Assembly (NCBI GenBank): GCA_050179685.1
Contig: JBFXEW010000012.1
Location: 1-64,000 of the forward strand
From: GWE2-40-63 sp050179685
Lineage (GTDB): Bacteria > Bacteroidota > Bacteroidia > Bacteroidales > SZUA-534
Direction of reading: 5' to 3'
Length of the DNA stretch: 64,000 bases
The notes below the pieces were generated by a model. The model was not told the DNA's origin and ran no database searches. It saw only the letters and a program-made list of their open reading frames with translations. A program made the position numbers and the translations under genes. The first letter of the stretch is position 1. Every line of letters starts with the position of its first letter. Of the stretch, positions 17,859 through 26,870 are shown piece after piece.

Positions 17859-19073
17859 TTAAAATTTATTTACTAACTCCTTCATGTGTTTTTTAATCTT
17901 GTTTTCTGTCGTCCTGGAATATCGGCCAGTCATTTTAATATTGGAATGACCAATAACTTTTGATGTTACTTCAATTGGCAAATCATTTTCTGAGGCAATT
18001 GTAGTAGCAAAGGTATGTCGGGCAGAATGGGTAGATATCGGTTTTTTAATGCCACAAATATCAGCCAATTCTTTCAAATAGGCATTCATTTTTTGATTGG
18101 ATGGAACAGGCAATACTTTATCTTCACACTGAACCAACGGATGGTTTTCGTATTTATCAATTATGCGCTGTGCAGCATCAAGAACTAATATAGTACTCAT
18201 CTGGTTTGTTTTCTGACGCTTTTTGTGAATCCAGGTATAGCCCTCATTATCGGTTGAAAAATGTTCTTTTTTTAAGGTTTTAACGTCAGAAAATGCTAAA
18301 CCTGTAAAGCAACTGAAGAGAAAAATATCGCGAACAGTTTCCAATCTTCTTAAATCCAGTTTTTTATACCGTAGAGCATCCAATTCTTTCTGATTCAGAT
18401 AGACTGCATCCACTGGGGTTAGTTTAAATTTTTTTCCGGCAAAAGGATCTTTTTGCATCCAGTTATTTGCAAGAGCTAGTAAAATAATCTTCCGGAAATT
18501 TTTTAAATATTTAATGGTGGTATTATGGCTGCAATTTCGCTCCGTCTTAAAATACATTTCGAACTGATCAATCAAATGAGGAGTGAGCTCATTAAATGCC
18601 ATATCCTCCCGATTGTATCTCTTTTTTATAAACTTTTTGAAGTGCATCAAAGTGGTATCATACCGTTGAACAGTATCGTAGGCAAAATCTTTTCCTATCA
18701 ATTTTCGGGCATCTTCATTATGCTCTTCAAATACTTTTACCACTGTTCGTCGGTTTTCTTTAGTTCCAAGCAATTTCTCCTTGATGGAATTGACACTTAC
18801 CTGATGGCCTTCATTTTCCAACAAATATTTTATGGTGAGAATACGTTGCTTATACTGTAGTAAAAGCGAATTTACCTGGATAGCTTTTTCAGAATTTCCG
18901 GTGGCCATTTCCATTTCTTTGTCCCACAATTTTGGATCGATACTTTCTTTGATACCAAACTCGGCACGTTGTAATTCATAGGTAAGCCGCATGAATATTG
19001 GCGCTTCTCCGTTCTTAATACGTTTTGTCGTTTTAATAAAAGACAAGATTTTTACTTCTTTTTCGATACTCAT
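17859..19073 (-). CDS. tyrosine-family site-specific integrase
   Basis: The 404-residue recombinase has an N-terminal arm-type DNA-binding domain (about 1-90), a SAM-like core-binding domain (about 110-210) and a catalytic domain. The catalytic residues seen are a lysine in KKRQKTN (about 288), His349 and Arg352 (HSARH), His376, and the nucleophile Tyr385. The position usually held by the first catalytic Arg is alanine (TGLAFSD, Ala260), a feature shared with several Bacteroidota integrases. It lies 250 bp from a tRNA-Ser gene, suggesting that it inserted the island on its left at that tRNA. The gene looks intact. Confidence 0.92.
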   Translation of the reverse strand: MSIEKEVKILSFIKTTKRIKNGEAPIFMRLTYELQRAEFGIKESIDPKLWDKEMEMATGNSEKAIQVNSLLLQYKQRILTIKYLLENEGHQVSVNSIKEKLLGTKENRRTVVKVFEEHNEDARKLIGKDFAYDTVQRYDTTLMHFKKFIKKRYNREDMAFNELTPHLIDQFEMYFKTERNCSHNTTIKYLKNFRKIILLALANNWMQKDPFAGKKFKLTPVDAVYLNQKELDALRYKKLDLRRLETVRDIFLFSCFTGLAFSDVKTLKKEHFSTDNEGYTWIHKKRQKTNQMSTILVLDAAQRIIDKYENHPLVQCEDKVLPVPSNQKMNAYLKELADICGIKKPISTHSARHTFATTIASENDLPIEVTSKVIGHSNIKMTGRYSRTTENKIKKHMKELVNKF

Positions 19074-19263
19074 AACTTTAAATTTTTAGGTGTAAAACTA
19101 AGTTTATGAGCTCTTTTAACCCAACTTAAATACCAGTAATTCAAGGTATTTCGAAGCATCTAGAAATTTTGCAGCGGACTAAAAACGGACCAAAAATCAA
19201 AGTCCTCGATTAGTCCACCAAAAATGGCGTATTTTGATGCTTTTATGTGCTTTTAGGGTCGCA

Positions 19264-19296
19264 TAAAAAAACCCTGAAAGTTTTGACTTTCAGGGT
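19264..19296 (-). terminator. terminator of the tRNA-Ser transcript
   Basis: ACCCTGAAAG and CTTTCAGGGT form a perfect 10-bp stem with a 6-base loop; on the minus strand a run of seven T residues follows. It lies 28 bases past the 3' end of the tRNA. Confidence 0.85.
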
Positions 19297-19323
19297 AATG
19301 CGTTATTTTGCGTTTTTGCTCCG

Positions 19324-19408
19324 CGGAGAAAGAGGGATTCGAACCCCCGGTACCTTGCGGTACAACGGTTTTCAAGACCGCCGCATTCGACCACTCTGCC
19401 ATTTCTCC
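19324..19408 (-). tRNA. tRNA-Ser(TGA)
   Basis: An 85-nt class II tRNA read on the minus strand. The acceptor stem pairs GGAGAAA with TTTCTCC. The anticodon loop CTTGAAA gives TGA, and the long variable arm forms GTACC-GCAA-GGTAC. The T-arm contains GGTTCGAATCC. The discriminator base is G and no CCA is encoded. It borders the integrase-bearing island and is the likely insertion locus. Confidence 0.96.
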
Positions 19409-19645
19409 GGGGGCAAAAGTAGATAAATTTTTATTATCTGCAACAAGTGCTCAAAAAAAAATCCTTTCTTTTTTAATGTAAATAAATACCCGTTTCAAAA
19501 TACATTAACGCTCAATATTTTACCATCCAGCGTAATAATTAATCCAGGCGTTTGCCTGGCATTGTTTCTTCTCTTTCATTCAAAATTTCTATTTTAGGGG
19601 TTGTAACCAAAGGTTCCTTACCCATAATGACCAAAATAAACGCTA

Positions 19646-20383
19646 ATGCAAAAAACAAAAGATAACATCACTTCAGTAATAACCGATTTATCGGGTTTAA
19701 ACGGCTACCTGAAAGAATTTATTTCGACTAAGCGTAAAGCCCTGTTCGAACAAGTTATCCAAAACAGAACCCGCTATATTAGTGTAGCGCTCGAAGATAT
19801 TTACCAGCCCCACAACGCCAGTGCTGTGTTGCGTACCTGCGACTGTTTTGGTATTCAGGATGTTCATGTTATCGAAAATCAAAACAAATACCAGGTAAAC
19901 CCTGATGTGGCATTGGGTTCGAGTCAGTGGGTTAATATTGTCAAACACAACAGGCAGGAACACAACACGCTTAATACCATTCAGCATCTTAAAGAAAATG
20001 GTTACCGTATTGTTGCCACCACGCCACACACCAACGATGTCACTCTCGATAAGCTAAATCTGGATGAGGGAAAAATAGCCTTATTTTTTGGGACCGAAAT
20101 GCGCGGACTCAGTCAAACCATGCTCGACCACGCCGATACCTATCTCAAGATTCCCATGTTTGGATTTACCGAGAGTTTTAATATTTCAGTAAGCGCCTCC
20201 ATAATTCTTCATCATTTAACCCATAAACTGCACCAATCGGAGCTAAACTGGCAACTTAGCGACTTTGAGAAAGAACAGGTTCAACACGAATGGCTCAAAC
20301 GCACCATTAAAAAAGTAAACCTGATTATTGATGATTATTGCAAAAAAAATCAGATAGATTACTCGAAGATTACTGCGCTATAA
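19646..20383 (+). CDS. trmH: SpoU-family tRNA/rRNA 2'-O-methyltransferase (TrmH-like)
   Basis: A 245-residue SPOUT methylase. Family motifs are N-A-S-A-V-L-R-T-C-D (about 56-66), ALFFGTEMRGLS (about 146-157) and IPMFGFTESFNISVSASI (about 168-186), the knot that binds S-adenosylmethionine. TrmH methylates the 2'-OH of G18 in many tRNAs. The start follows a short leader past the tRNA-Ser. It converges on the subtilase gene with a 14 bp overlap of the 3' ends. TrmH is the best match; another SpoU target is possible. Confidence 0.85.
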   Translation: MQKTKDNITSVITDLSGLNGYLKEFISTKRKALFEQVIQNRTRYISVALEDIYQPHNASAVLRTCDCFGIQDVHVIENQNKYQVNPDVALGSSQWVNIVKHNRQEHNTLNTIQHLKENGYRIVATTPHTNDVTLDKLNLDEGKIALFFGTEMRGLSQTMLDHADTYLKIPMFGFTESFNISVSASIILHHLTHKLHQSELNWQLSDFEKEQVQHEWLKRTIKKVNLIIDDYCKKNQIDYSKITAL

Positions 20384-23099
20384 TTAACTTTTGGCTAAGG
20401 CGTTTTTTACCGTTTTCGAGATAAATTAAATACAATCCCGCAGGTAAACCATCCAGTTCAACCTGATGCAGGGGTTTGTGCAACTCCATAGTTTTAACTG
20501 CCATTCCCGAACTGTTGTATAAGGTAAAACGGCTTACTAATCCATTGGTATTTTCGATATATAACAGCTTTTCGGCCGGATTGGGATAAATTTTTATTGT
20601 AGGGTTTTGTTCCAAAACCACATTTGTTTCGGCGATAAATAGTTTTCGAAGCGCCTCAGCCTGCTGTTCCAGTTCATACTTGCTTTTAGCCGCAATAAGG
20701 GCAAAAGCTATGCTAACTGAGTCGTTGGCTTCTACTGAATAAGTTCCCGAGCTAAGCATGCTGGCCACATTAATCGAATCGCCCTCGTTGCCTGCTTTAT
20801 CGCGATAGGTATTCATGGTAAACCACTTTTGCTCGTTCGAGAAAAAGCCGGTAATATCCATTCCCCCGTTTCCACCGGCAATCAGGTCGAATCCGTACGG
20901 CGTTCCGGTGTAGTTATCCAACAAACAAATGCCCGCAAAAAGTACCTGATTGGTATGGGTGTAGGTATAAAATAAGTTTAGCTCCGGATTAAATGCCGTT
21001 TCATTTGCTGTTGGGCTGATTAAATCCCAATCGGTATAAAGTGCCATACGCAAACCATCCATCAATTCACCCGAGGTATTGTAAAGCGTATATTTATGTA
21101 CCAGCGAACCTCCATATTCGGGTGTAGAAAAAGCAAAAGTTTCCTGTTTTACTTCAAGTTTTAAATTGGTCGATTCGTTGGTTTGTAAACGGGCAGTTCC
21201 CTTAAGCATCCTCTCACTAACACTTGCTGTATCAACCACCTGCAACGTTTCAAACTGATAGTTGTAAAATAACGCACTGGCCATGGTTTGTATTCCATTA
21301 GCAACTATAATTCCGGCATCGTTTAAAAGATTGCCCGCCTGTTCAAACACAAAGCCTTTACCTATTCTATCATAACGATTATGATAAGCAATTTTACCAT
21401 TGCTGGTTAAGGTAGTAGTAAGGTAAGGTGTCGAAATATCGAAATACGAACGGTTCAGTTGGGTTTTAACTTTTTGGTAATCGTTGTATGAGGCATCTTT
21501 GATTTCAAAATCGAAAATCACTTCATGGTCGGCCGGCATGTCTGAAGCCATTTTAAATTGCACCGGTATTTCACTGAAATCTTTATACTCCAGTGCCCCC
21601 AAAGCTCCTGTACTCACCATATTTTCGATGGGAATCAGGTATTCCGAATTGCTACTTACCCGAATAACCGTATTTGTTACCTGATGCAAATAATTTTTAG
21701 CTGAGAAACTTACCGACAAAGTGTCCCCACGCAATAAAGCCTGATTTTTATCGGTAAAAAATTCAGGTTGCTCTATACGTACCGATGGTTGATTGTCGAT
21801 GCTTAAAGCGTTTAAGGCATTAATGCGTCCATAGCCCATTTGTTGATAAAAATACTGGTTGTCACCTATCGTGTCAATCACATCGGCTGTAACCCGAATT
21901 TGCTCAGCTACCTGCAAGCCTGTCCATTCGGGTTGTTGCGCTTTCACCAAAGCGGCCAGTCCGGCAACTAAGGGAGCTGCATACGAAGTTCCATAACCGC
22001 TGGTATATCCGTTGTTTTGTGAGGTAAGCAAAACACCCTCACCCGGTGCACAAACATCGAGTTCAATGCCATAGGTCGATTTGATCCATTTTAAATCTTT
22101 GGAATTGGATGCTCCCACGCTAAAAACACCGGGATACGAAGCCGGATAATGAGGGGTATCATCGCCATTATTTCCGGCAGCAGCTATTACCAGGCAATTT
22201 CGGTAATTAACTGCATAATCAATTACATCGGCTCCTAATTTTGATGGAAAAGTTCCTCCCCAACTGCAATTAATAATTTGGCATCCCTGATCGGCGGCAT
22301 AAACAATTCCCTGATAACCTGATTCCAATGAACCCTCAGCATCCATAATCTTTATGGGTAAAAGTTTGGTACGGTAACCCAAACCGGCAATACCCAGCCC
22401 ATTGCCGGCAACAGCCGAAGCCATTCCGGAAACGCTGGTTCCATGAAAAACACCACTGATTTCGGTATTACTTTCACATTGCGGATCGTTATCGTTATGA
22501 GCTACATCCCAACCTTTAAAATTGTCAATATATCCATCCTTGTCGTCATCTATTCCGTTAATGGGATCCTTGTAGTTAAACTTGATATTTCCCTGCAAAT
22601 CCTCGTGATAAAAATCGATGCCGGTATCTACAATACCAATAACTATATTTGTGTCGCCTTTGGTGATGTCAAAAGCGTCGAAGGCTTTTATCAAGGGAAG
22701 GTAGTACTGGGAACCCACGCGGGGATCGTTGGGTACGTCGAACAAAGAAAGCTCGGGCAGCGGTTCAACATAAACCACCCCGGGTAATTCAAGCAGTTCC
22801 TGAATCAGGCGCTCGGCATCACTATTCATTACAATTTTAAAAGTAAAAATTTGCGCTAAAGGTGAAGGAGTTTTTGTTGCCTTTGTCAGGTTTTGATGTG
22901 CAGGAAAAAGTGGCATCAGTAAATTGGGATCCTTTGTTCCTTTTTTTAGGGAACTAAAAATTGTTTCACTTTTAAGTTTTGCTTCGGCATCGGTATATTT
23001 AATAACCCAGTGTTGTGCATCACCTTTACTCATTTGAGCCGGTAAAACCCACCAAAAAAATAAAAGAATCAGTACTGAAGTTACTTTTTTCATAAGCAC
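20370..23099 (-). CDS. secreted subtilisin-like protease with T9SS sorting domain
   Basis: A 909-residue S8 protease. A signal peptide (about 1-22) and propeptide precede the catalytic domain with Asp158 (VDTGID), His219 (HGTSVSG), Asn310 (oxyanion, AAAGNNG) and Ser372 (GTSYAAP). An Asp-rich loop (NGIDDDKDGYIDN) probably binds calcium. A long beta region (about 440-830) follows, then a type IX secretion C-terminal sorting domain (about 838-909: IKIYPNPAEKLLYIEN to SQKLIIAQ). It is therefore exported across the outer membrane. An ATG at 23093 (MKKVTSVL) is an alternative start. The active site is complete. Confidence 0.95.
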   Translation of the reverse strand: MLMKKVTSVLILLFFWWVLPAQMSKGDAQHWVIKYTDAEAKLKSETIFSSLKKGTKDPNLLMPLFPAHQNLTKATKTPSPLAQIFTFKIVMNSDAERLIQELLELPGVVYVEPLPELSLFDVPNDPRVGSQYYLPLIKAFDAFDITKGDTNIVIGIVDTGIDFYHEDLQGNIKFNYKDPINGIDDDKDGYIDNFKGWDVAHNDNDPQCESNTEISGVFHGTSVSGMASAVAGNGLGIAGLGYRTKLLPIKIMDAEGSLESGYQGIVYAADQGCQIINCSWGGTFPSKLGADVIDYAVNYRNCLVIAAAGNNGDDTPHYPASYPGVFSVGASNSKDLKWIKSTYGIELDVCAPGEGVLLTSQNNGYTSGYGTSYAAPLVAGLAALVKAQQPEWTGLQVAEQIRVTADVIDTIGDNQYFYQQMGYGRINALNALSIDNQPSVRIEQPEFFTDKNQALLRGDTLSVSFSAKNYLHQVTNTVIRVSSNSEYLIPIENMVSTGALGALEYKDFSEIPVQFKMASDMPADHEVIFDFEIKDASYNDYQKVKTQLNRSYFDISTPYLTTTLTSNGKIAYHNRYDRIGKGFVFEQAGNLLNDAGIIVANGIQTMASALFYNYQFETLQVVDTASVSERMLKGTARLQTNESTNLKLEVKQETFAFSTPEYGGSLVHKYTLYNTSGELMDGLRMALYTDWDLISPTANETAFNPELNLFYTYTHTNQVLFAGICLLDNYTGTPYGFDLIAGGNGGMDITGFFSNEQKWFTMNTYRDKAGNEGDSINVASMLSSGTYSVEANDSVSIAFALIAAKSKYELEQQAEALRKLFIAETNVVLEQNPTIKIYPNPAEKLLYIENTNGLVSRFTLYNSSGMAVKTMELHKPLHQVELDGLPAGLYLIYLENGKKRLSQKLIIAQ

Positions 23100-23259
23100 C
23101 CAAAATTAGATTTAACCCGCGCAGCACTGCACTGGATGAAGCTGCAATTTAGTATTAATTTTGCATTAAAGAGTTATTGTTCTACGGCTACCTTTTGCTT
23201 TTGGTTGGTTTACTTACATATTTTAACTATTTTTAAAAGCCAACAAATAAGCCTGCTTA

Positions 23260-23293
23260 TTGATAAAATGTTATTTATTAATGGTTATATTTG
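23260..23293 (+). promoter_or_regulatory. candidate promoter of the LytTR regulator
   Basis: TTG (23260-23262) and TATATTTG (23286-23293) fit the Bacteroidota -33/-7 pattern with 23 bases between. The coding start is 28 bases further on. Confidence 0.45.
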
Positions 23294-23321
23294 TAAAATT
23301 AGTGATTAACCTCTGGATTTT

Positions 23322-24032
23322 ATGAATTGTATAATAATCGATGACGATCCTCTAAGTCGTAAAATAATTGAAGGATTTATTGAAAAAACAGATGTATTAA
23401 ACCTGGTGGGTTCTTTTGAAAGCCCGCTGTCAGCATTCAAAGCCTTTGATGGTGACGACCCCATTGACCTTATTTTTCTGGATATTGAGATGCCCGAAAT
23501 GAGTGGGCTGGAATTTATAAATACCCTGGATTCGCCTCCGATAATAATTATTGTTACCGGCCAGGAAAAATATGCACTGGAAGCCTACGAATACGATGTG
23601 GTGGATTACCTGCTTAAGCCATTGGCTCTGCCTCGCTTTTACAAATCGGTAAATAAGGCACAAAAGCGCTTTCAGGATCGCGAATCCATTTCGAAATACC
23701 CGGAAGAGATTTTTATCAAGAAAAAGAACTCAACGCTGGTGCGCTTAAAATACGACGATATTTTATGGGTTGAAGCACTGGAGAATTACGTAACCGTGAA
23801 TACTTTCAAGGAAAAATTTACCATTCATTTTACCATGAAAGCCATCGAAAACAAATTACCCCTGGTTAAATTTAAGCGGGTTCATCGTTCGTATATTGTA
23901 AACATCCACCGGATTGAATACATCGAAGACAACAATGTGGTAATTAAAGTTGAAAGTGGGTCCAAGGTAATTCCCATCGGTAAATCGTTTAGGGATAACT
24001 TAATGGACGATTTAAACCTGATATCAAGATAA
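23322..24032 (+). CDS. LytTR-type response regulator
   Basis: The 236-residue regulator has a receiver domain (about 1-120) with acidic pocket IDDD (6-9), phospho-acceptor Asp54 (FLDIEMPE) and a C-terminal K in LLKPL. A LytTR DNA-binding domain follows (about 130-235: IFIKKKNSTLVRLKYDDILWV, VHRSYIVNIHRIEYIE). It would answer a histidine kinase and act on nearby repeats; no kinase gene is in this window. It is 7 bp upstream of the aminotransferase gene and may form a unit with it. Confidence 0.93.
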   Translation: MNCIIIDDDPLSRKIIEGFIEKTDVLNLVGSFESPLSAFKAFDGDDPIDLIFLDIEMPEMSGLEFINTLDSPPIIIIVTGQEKYALEAYEYDVVDYLLKPLALPRFYKSVNKAQKRFQDRESISKYPEEIFIKKKNSTLVRLKYDDILWVEALENYVTVNTFKEKFTIHFTMKAIENKLPLVKFKRVHRSYIVNIHRIEYIEDNNVVIKVESGSKVIPIGKSFRDNLMDDLNLISR

Positions 24033-24039
24033 TTAGCTT

Positions 24040-25227
24040 ATGATTTCGCAACGCACGCTTTTCTTACAACACGTAGGACAAACTTCGCCATGCCCCATGG
24101 GACTTGAAATAGACCGGGCCGAAGGAATCTATTTATACGACATTCAGGGTAAAACCTATATCGATTTGGTATCGGGAGTTTCGGTCAGTAATGTGGGACA
24201 TTGCCACCCAAAAGTGGTTGATGCTGTTAAAGCACAGGCTGAAAAATACATGCACCTGATGGTTTACGGCGAATTTATTCAACAACCCCAGGTTAACTTT
24301 GCCAAAGCCATTATTGATTTATTACCTGAATCGTTTCAAAGCATTTATTTTGTCAGTTCGGGAAGCGAAGCCATTGAAGGAGCTTTAAAGCTGGCCAAAC
24401 GAGCTACCGGCCGGAAAGAAATCTTAGCTTTTAAAAACGCTTACCACGGAAGTACGCATGGTGCCTTAAGTATTTACGGCGGAACAGAACTTAATAAAGC
24501 CGTTCAACCGCTTTTGCCCGGTGTTGCTTTTATGGAGTTTAATAAGCCCGAATCGCTACACTTAATCACTGATAAAACAGCCTGTGTGGTGATGGAGGTA
24601 ATTCAGGCCGAAGCCGGAATTATTCCAGCCAATCGGGAGTTTTTGGCCGAAGTTCGCGAACGCTGCAATCAAACCGGAACCCTGCTTATTTTTGATGAGG
24701 TACAAACCGGTTTTGGTCGCACCGGAAGTATGTTTGCTTTTGAACATTACCAAATTGCCCCCGACATTATTTGTTTTGCCAAAGGAATGGGCGGTGGCAT
24801 GCCTATAGGCGCTTTTGCATCGTCGAAAGAACTGATGGATACACTAACCAACAACCCGACACTGGGCCATATTACCACATTTGGCGGGCATCCGGTGAGC
24901 TGTGCCGCAGGACTGGCAGCTTTGAACATTATCAAAGACGAAAACCTGCACCTTAAAGCGGAAGCAAAAGGAGAACTTTTCAGAAAACTGCTTAAACACA
25001 AAGCCATTCAGGAAATTCGCGGCTCAGGTTTGTTTCTGGCTATCGAAATGATTCCTTCGTTTAAACGCGATGTATTCTTTGCCAAATGTCTTGAGAAAGG
25101 ATTGATATACGATTTCTTTCTGTTTTCCGATTCGGCTTTTCGGATTGCTCCCCCTTTAACCATTACCGAAACTGAAATTGAAAAAGTGGCCGGCATCATA
25201 CTCCGGGCCATGGATGAAAGTTTATAG
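24040..25227 (+). CDS. class III aminotransferase (acetylornithine/ornithine-type)
   Basis: A 395-residue fold-type I PLP enzyme. Family features: the substrate/PLP region SSGSEAIEGALKLAKRAT, FDEVQTGFGRTG with the PLP-contacting Asp, and the Schiff-base Lys248 in FAKGMGGGMPIGAF. Such enzymes transfer amino groups from omega-amino compounds to 2-oxoglutarate. The exact substrate (N-acetylornithine, ornithine or another) cannot be decided, and no arginine-biosynthesis genes are adjacent. It is complete. Confidence 0.9.
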   Translation: MISQRTLFLQHVGQTSPCPMGLEIDRAEGIYLYDIQGKTYIDLVSGVSVSNVGHCHPKVVDAVKAQAEKYMHLMVYGEFIQQPQVNFAKAIIDLLPESFQSIYFVSSGSEAIEGALKLAKRATGRKEILAFKNAYHGSTHGALSIYGGTELNKAVQPLLPGVAFMEFNKPESLHLITDKTACVVMEVIQAEAGIIPANREFLAEVRERCNQTGTLLIFDEVQTGFGRTGSMFAFEHYQIAPDIICFAKGMGGGMPIGAFASSKELMDTLTNNPTLGHITTFGGHPVSCAAGLAALNIIKDENLHLKAEAKGELFRKLLKHKAIQEIRGSGLFLAIEMIPSFKRDVFFAKCLEKGLIYDFFLFSDSAFRIAPPLTITETEIEKVAGIILRAMDESL

Positions 25228-25258
25228 AAAAAGCATTTACAGAAGAATCCACCTTACC

Positions 25259-26149
25259 ATGAATAAAAAAATAACGAATAGCAAGCATCTCATTTTATCA
25301 GGAATACTGATTGTACTTGTTTCAGTATTTGGAAACACTTTTGCACAGGAATCCAATCCCTTTGATTTTGTAAATGCCGAAAAAGAACTGCTTGTGCTTG
25401 CTGATGAATTATTGCAGGTACGGTTCGACGATGAACTACTCGACAGCCTGAACTTAAAACTGGAAAAAAAACTGAAATACACCCTGGAGCAACAAAATGC
25501 TTTTGATTATCCCTTTGATTCCCTTTCAGCTATTAGCCAGCTGGTTTCAGACGATAAACTGCTGCGCATTTTTACCTGGCACCGGGTAAAAGCCAACGGC
25601 ACCCACCACCATTCAGGATTTATCCAATACTATCATAAACCCAAAAAAGAAGTGCTGCTTTTTCAGCTAAACGATTTCTCCGACAGCATTCCCGAGCCGG
25701 CCAATCAAACCCTGAGTTACGACTATTGGTTTGGTGCCACCTATTACGATATGGTATCGGTTGAAATAAACGGAGAAACCAATTATACCTTAATAGGCTG
25801 GGATGGAAATGATTTGCATTCGAATAAAAAAGTAATTGATTTGCTTTACTTTTCGGCAAACGGGAAACCCCGTTTTGGAAAACCGGTATTTGTAGCCGAT
25901 CGTTACCGCAGCAAACGTATTGTATTTGAATATTCACGCATGGCCACCATGATGGTGAAATGGGAAGCCGGACGGAAGCAAATTGTTTTTGACCATCTGG
26001 CACCAACCGAACCGGTGTATCAGGGGAACCATAAGTTTTACGGACCCGATTTATCGTACGATGCCTTTGAGTTTAGAGAAGGCCTTTGGCATTATGTTTC
26101 GGCCATTGATTACAAAATGGAAGCACCAAAAAAAAAATATTTCCGGTAA
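25259..26149 (+). CDS. hypothetical secreted protein
   Basis: I chose the ATG at 25259 because it opens a signal peptide (HLILSGILIVLVSVFG, cleavage near residue 29); the upstream in-frame ATG at 25178 would overlap the aminotransferase and hide it. The 296-residue mature form has no motif I recognise. It is rich in aromatics with a conserved-looking block around YDYWFGATYYDMV and LIGWDGND, which suggests a beta-rich periplasmic protein. The function is unknown. Confidence 0.6.
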   Translation: MNKKITNSKHLILSGILIVLVSVFGNTFAQESNPFDFVNAEKELLVLADELLQVRFDDELLDSLNLKLEKKLKYTLEQQNAFDYPFDSLSAISQLVSDDKLLRIFTWHRVKANGTHHHSGFIQYYHKPKKEVLLFQLNDFSDSIPEPANQTLSYDYWFGATYYDMVSVEINGETNYTLIGWDGNDLHSNKKVIDLLYFSANGKPRFGKPVFVADRYRSKRIVFEYSRMATMMVKWEAGRKQIVFDHLAPTEPVYQGNHKFYGPDLSYDAFEFREGLWHYVSAIDYKMEAPKKKYFR

Positions 26150-26226
26150 TTTTAAACCATTATCTTTTTTTACTTGTTGATTAACAAATAATTATTTCTT
26201 AAATTGTTTGCCATAAAAACAACGTA

Positions 26227-26754
26227 TTGAGCCTTAATTCAAACATAAAACTTTTTCTTGTCGAAGACGACCCGGTTCAGGCGCAGGTTTTGACCGATAA
26301 AATGCTGGATTTCAATCCAAAATTCTCAGTCAACTGGTTTAAAAGTGGCGAAGATTTATTGGAAACCCTGGAACAGGGTTACAACCGAAACAAACATTAT
26401 TATATTATACTCGACTATTTTTTACAGACCACTGAAAACTCCGATGCACTAAATGGCTTGCAAATTATTCGCTTATTGGCCGATAAATACAACCGGGTTT
26501 ATGTAATTCTTTTTTCGTCGTACGACAGTGACGAAAATCTGGACTTTAAAAAAATAAAAGAAGAACCCAACGTACTCGATTTTATAAAAAAATCGGAGTA
26601 TGCTTATTCCAGCCTGCAAAACACCATTCGTTTTCATTATAGCAAATTACAGCTCGACGCTAAAAAACGCCGGTTCCAATGGGCGTTGGTCGTATTTGTC
26701 GGACTTTTGGTGATATCCACACTGCATTTTATCTTTTCCTTTTTATCGCTTTAG
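26227..26754 (+). CDS. response regulator with C-terminal membrane helix
   Basis: The start is a TTG at 26227, the only in-frame start before the receiver domain. The 175-residue protein has a receiver-type domain (about 7-140): acidic pocket VEDD (12-15), a likely phospho-acceptor Asp63 (IILDYFL), a Ser/Ser switch region (FSSYDSD) and KK at 120-121. A single hydrophobic helix at about 152-172 (ALVVFVGLLVISTLHFIF) ends the chain, so it is probably tail-anchored in the inner membrane. No output domain is present. Single-domain regulators with a membrane tail are unusual. Confidence 0.75.
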   Translation: MSLNSNIKLFLVEDDPVQAQVLTDKMLDFNPKFSVNWFKSGEDLLETLEQGYNRNKHYYIILDYFLQTTENSDALNGLQIIRLLADKYNRVYVILFSSYDSDENLDFKKIKEEPNVLDFIKKSEYAYSSLQNTIRFHYSKLQLDAKKRRFQWALVVFVGLLVISTLHFIFSFLSL

Positions 26755-26870
26755 CTGTCTTTTTGTCAAGCTTCTCCGGCAGGCTCTGTGACAGGCTGTC
26801 CATTTCACTGGCATGGCACATGCTTTGAAAAGCAGAACCCGAAATTTGTTAACATTAAAAAGTTATAGAT

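Noticed and set aside
19324..19408. Att site duplicate of the tRNA-Ser 3' end elsewhere in the window
   Set aside because: I looked for the tRNA 3' end at the left of the island and found no copy.
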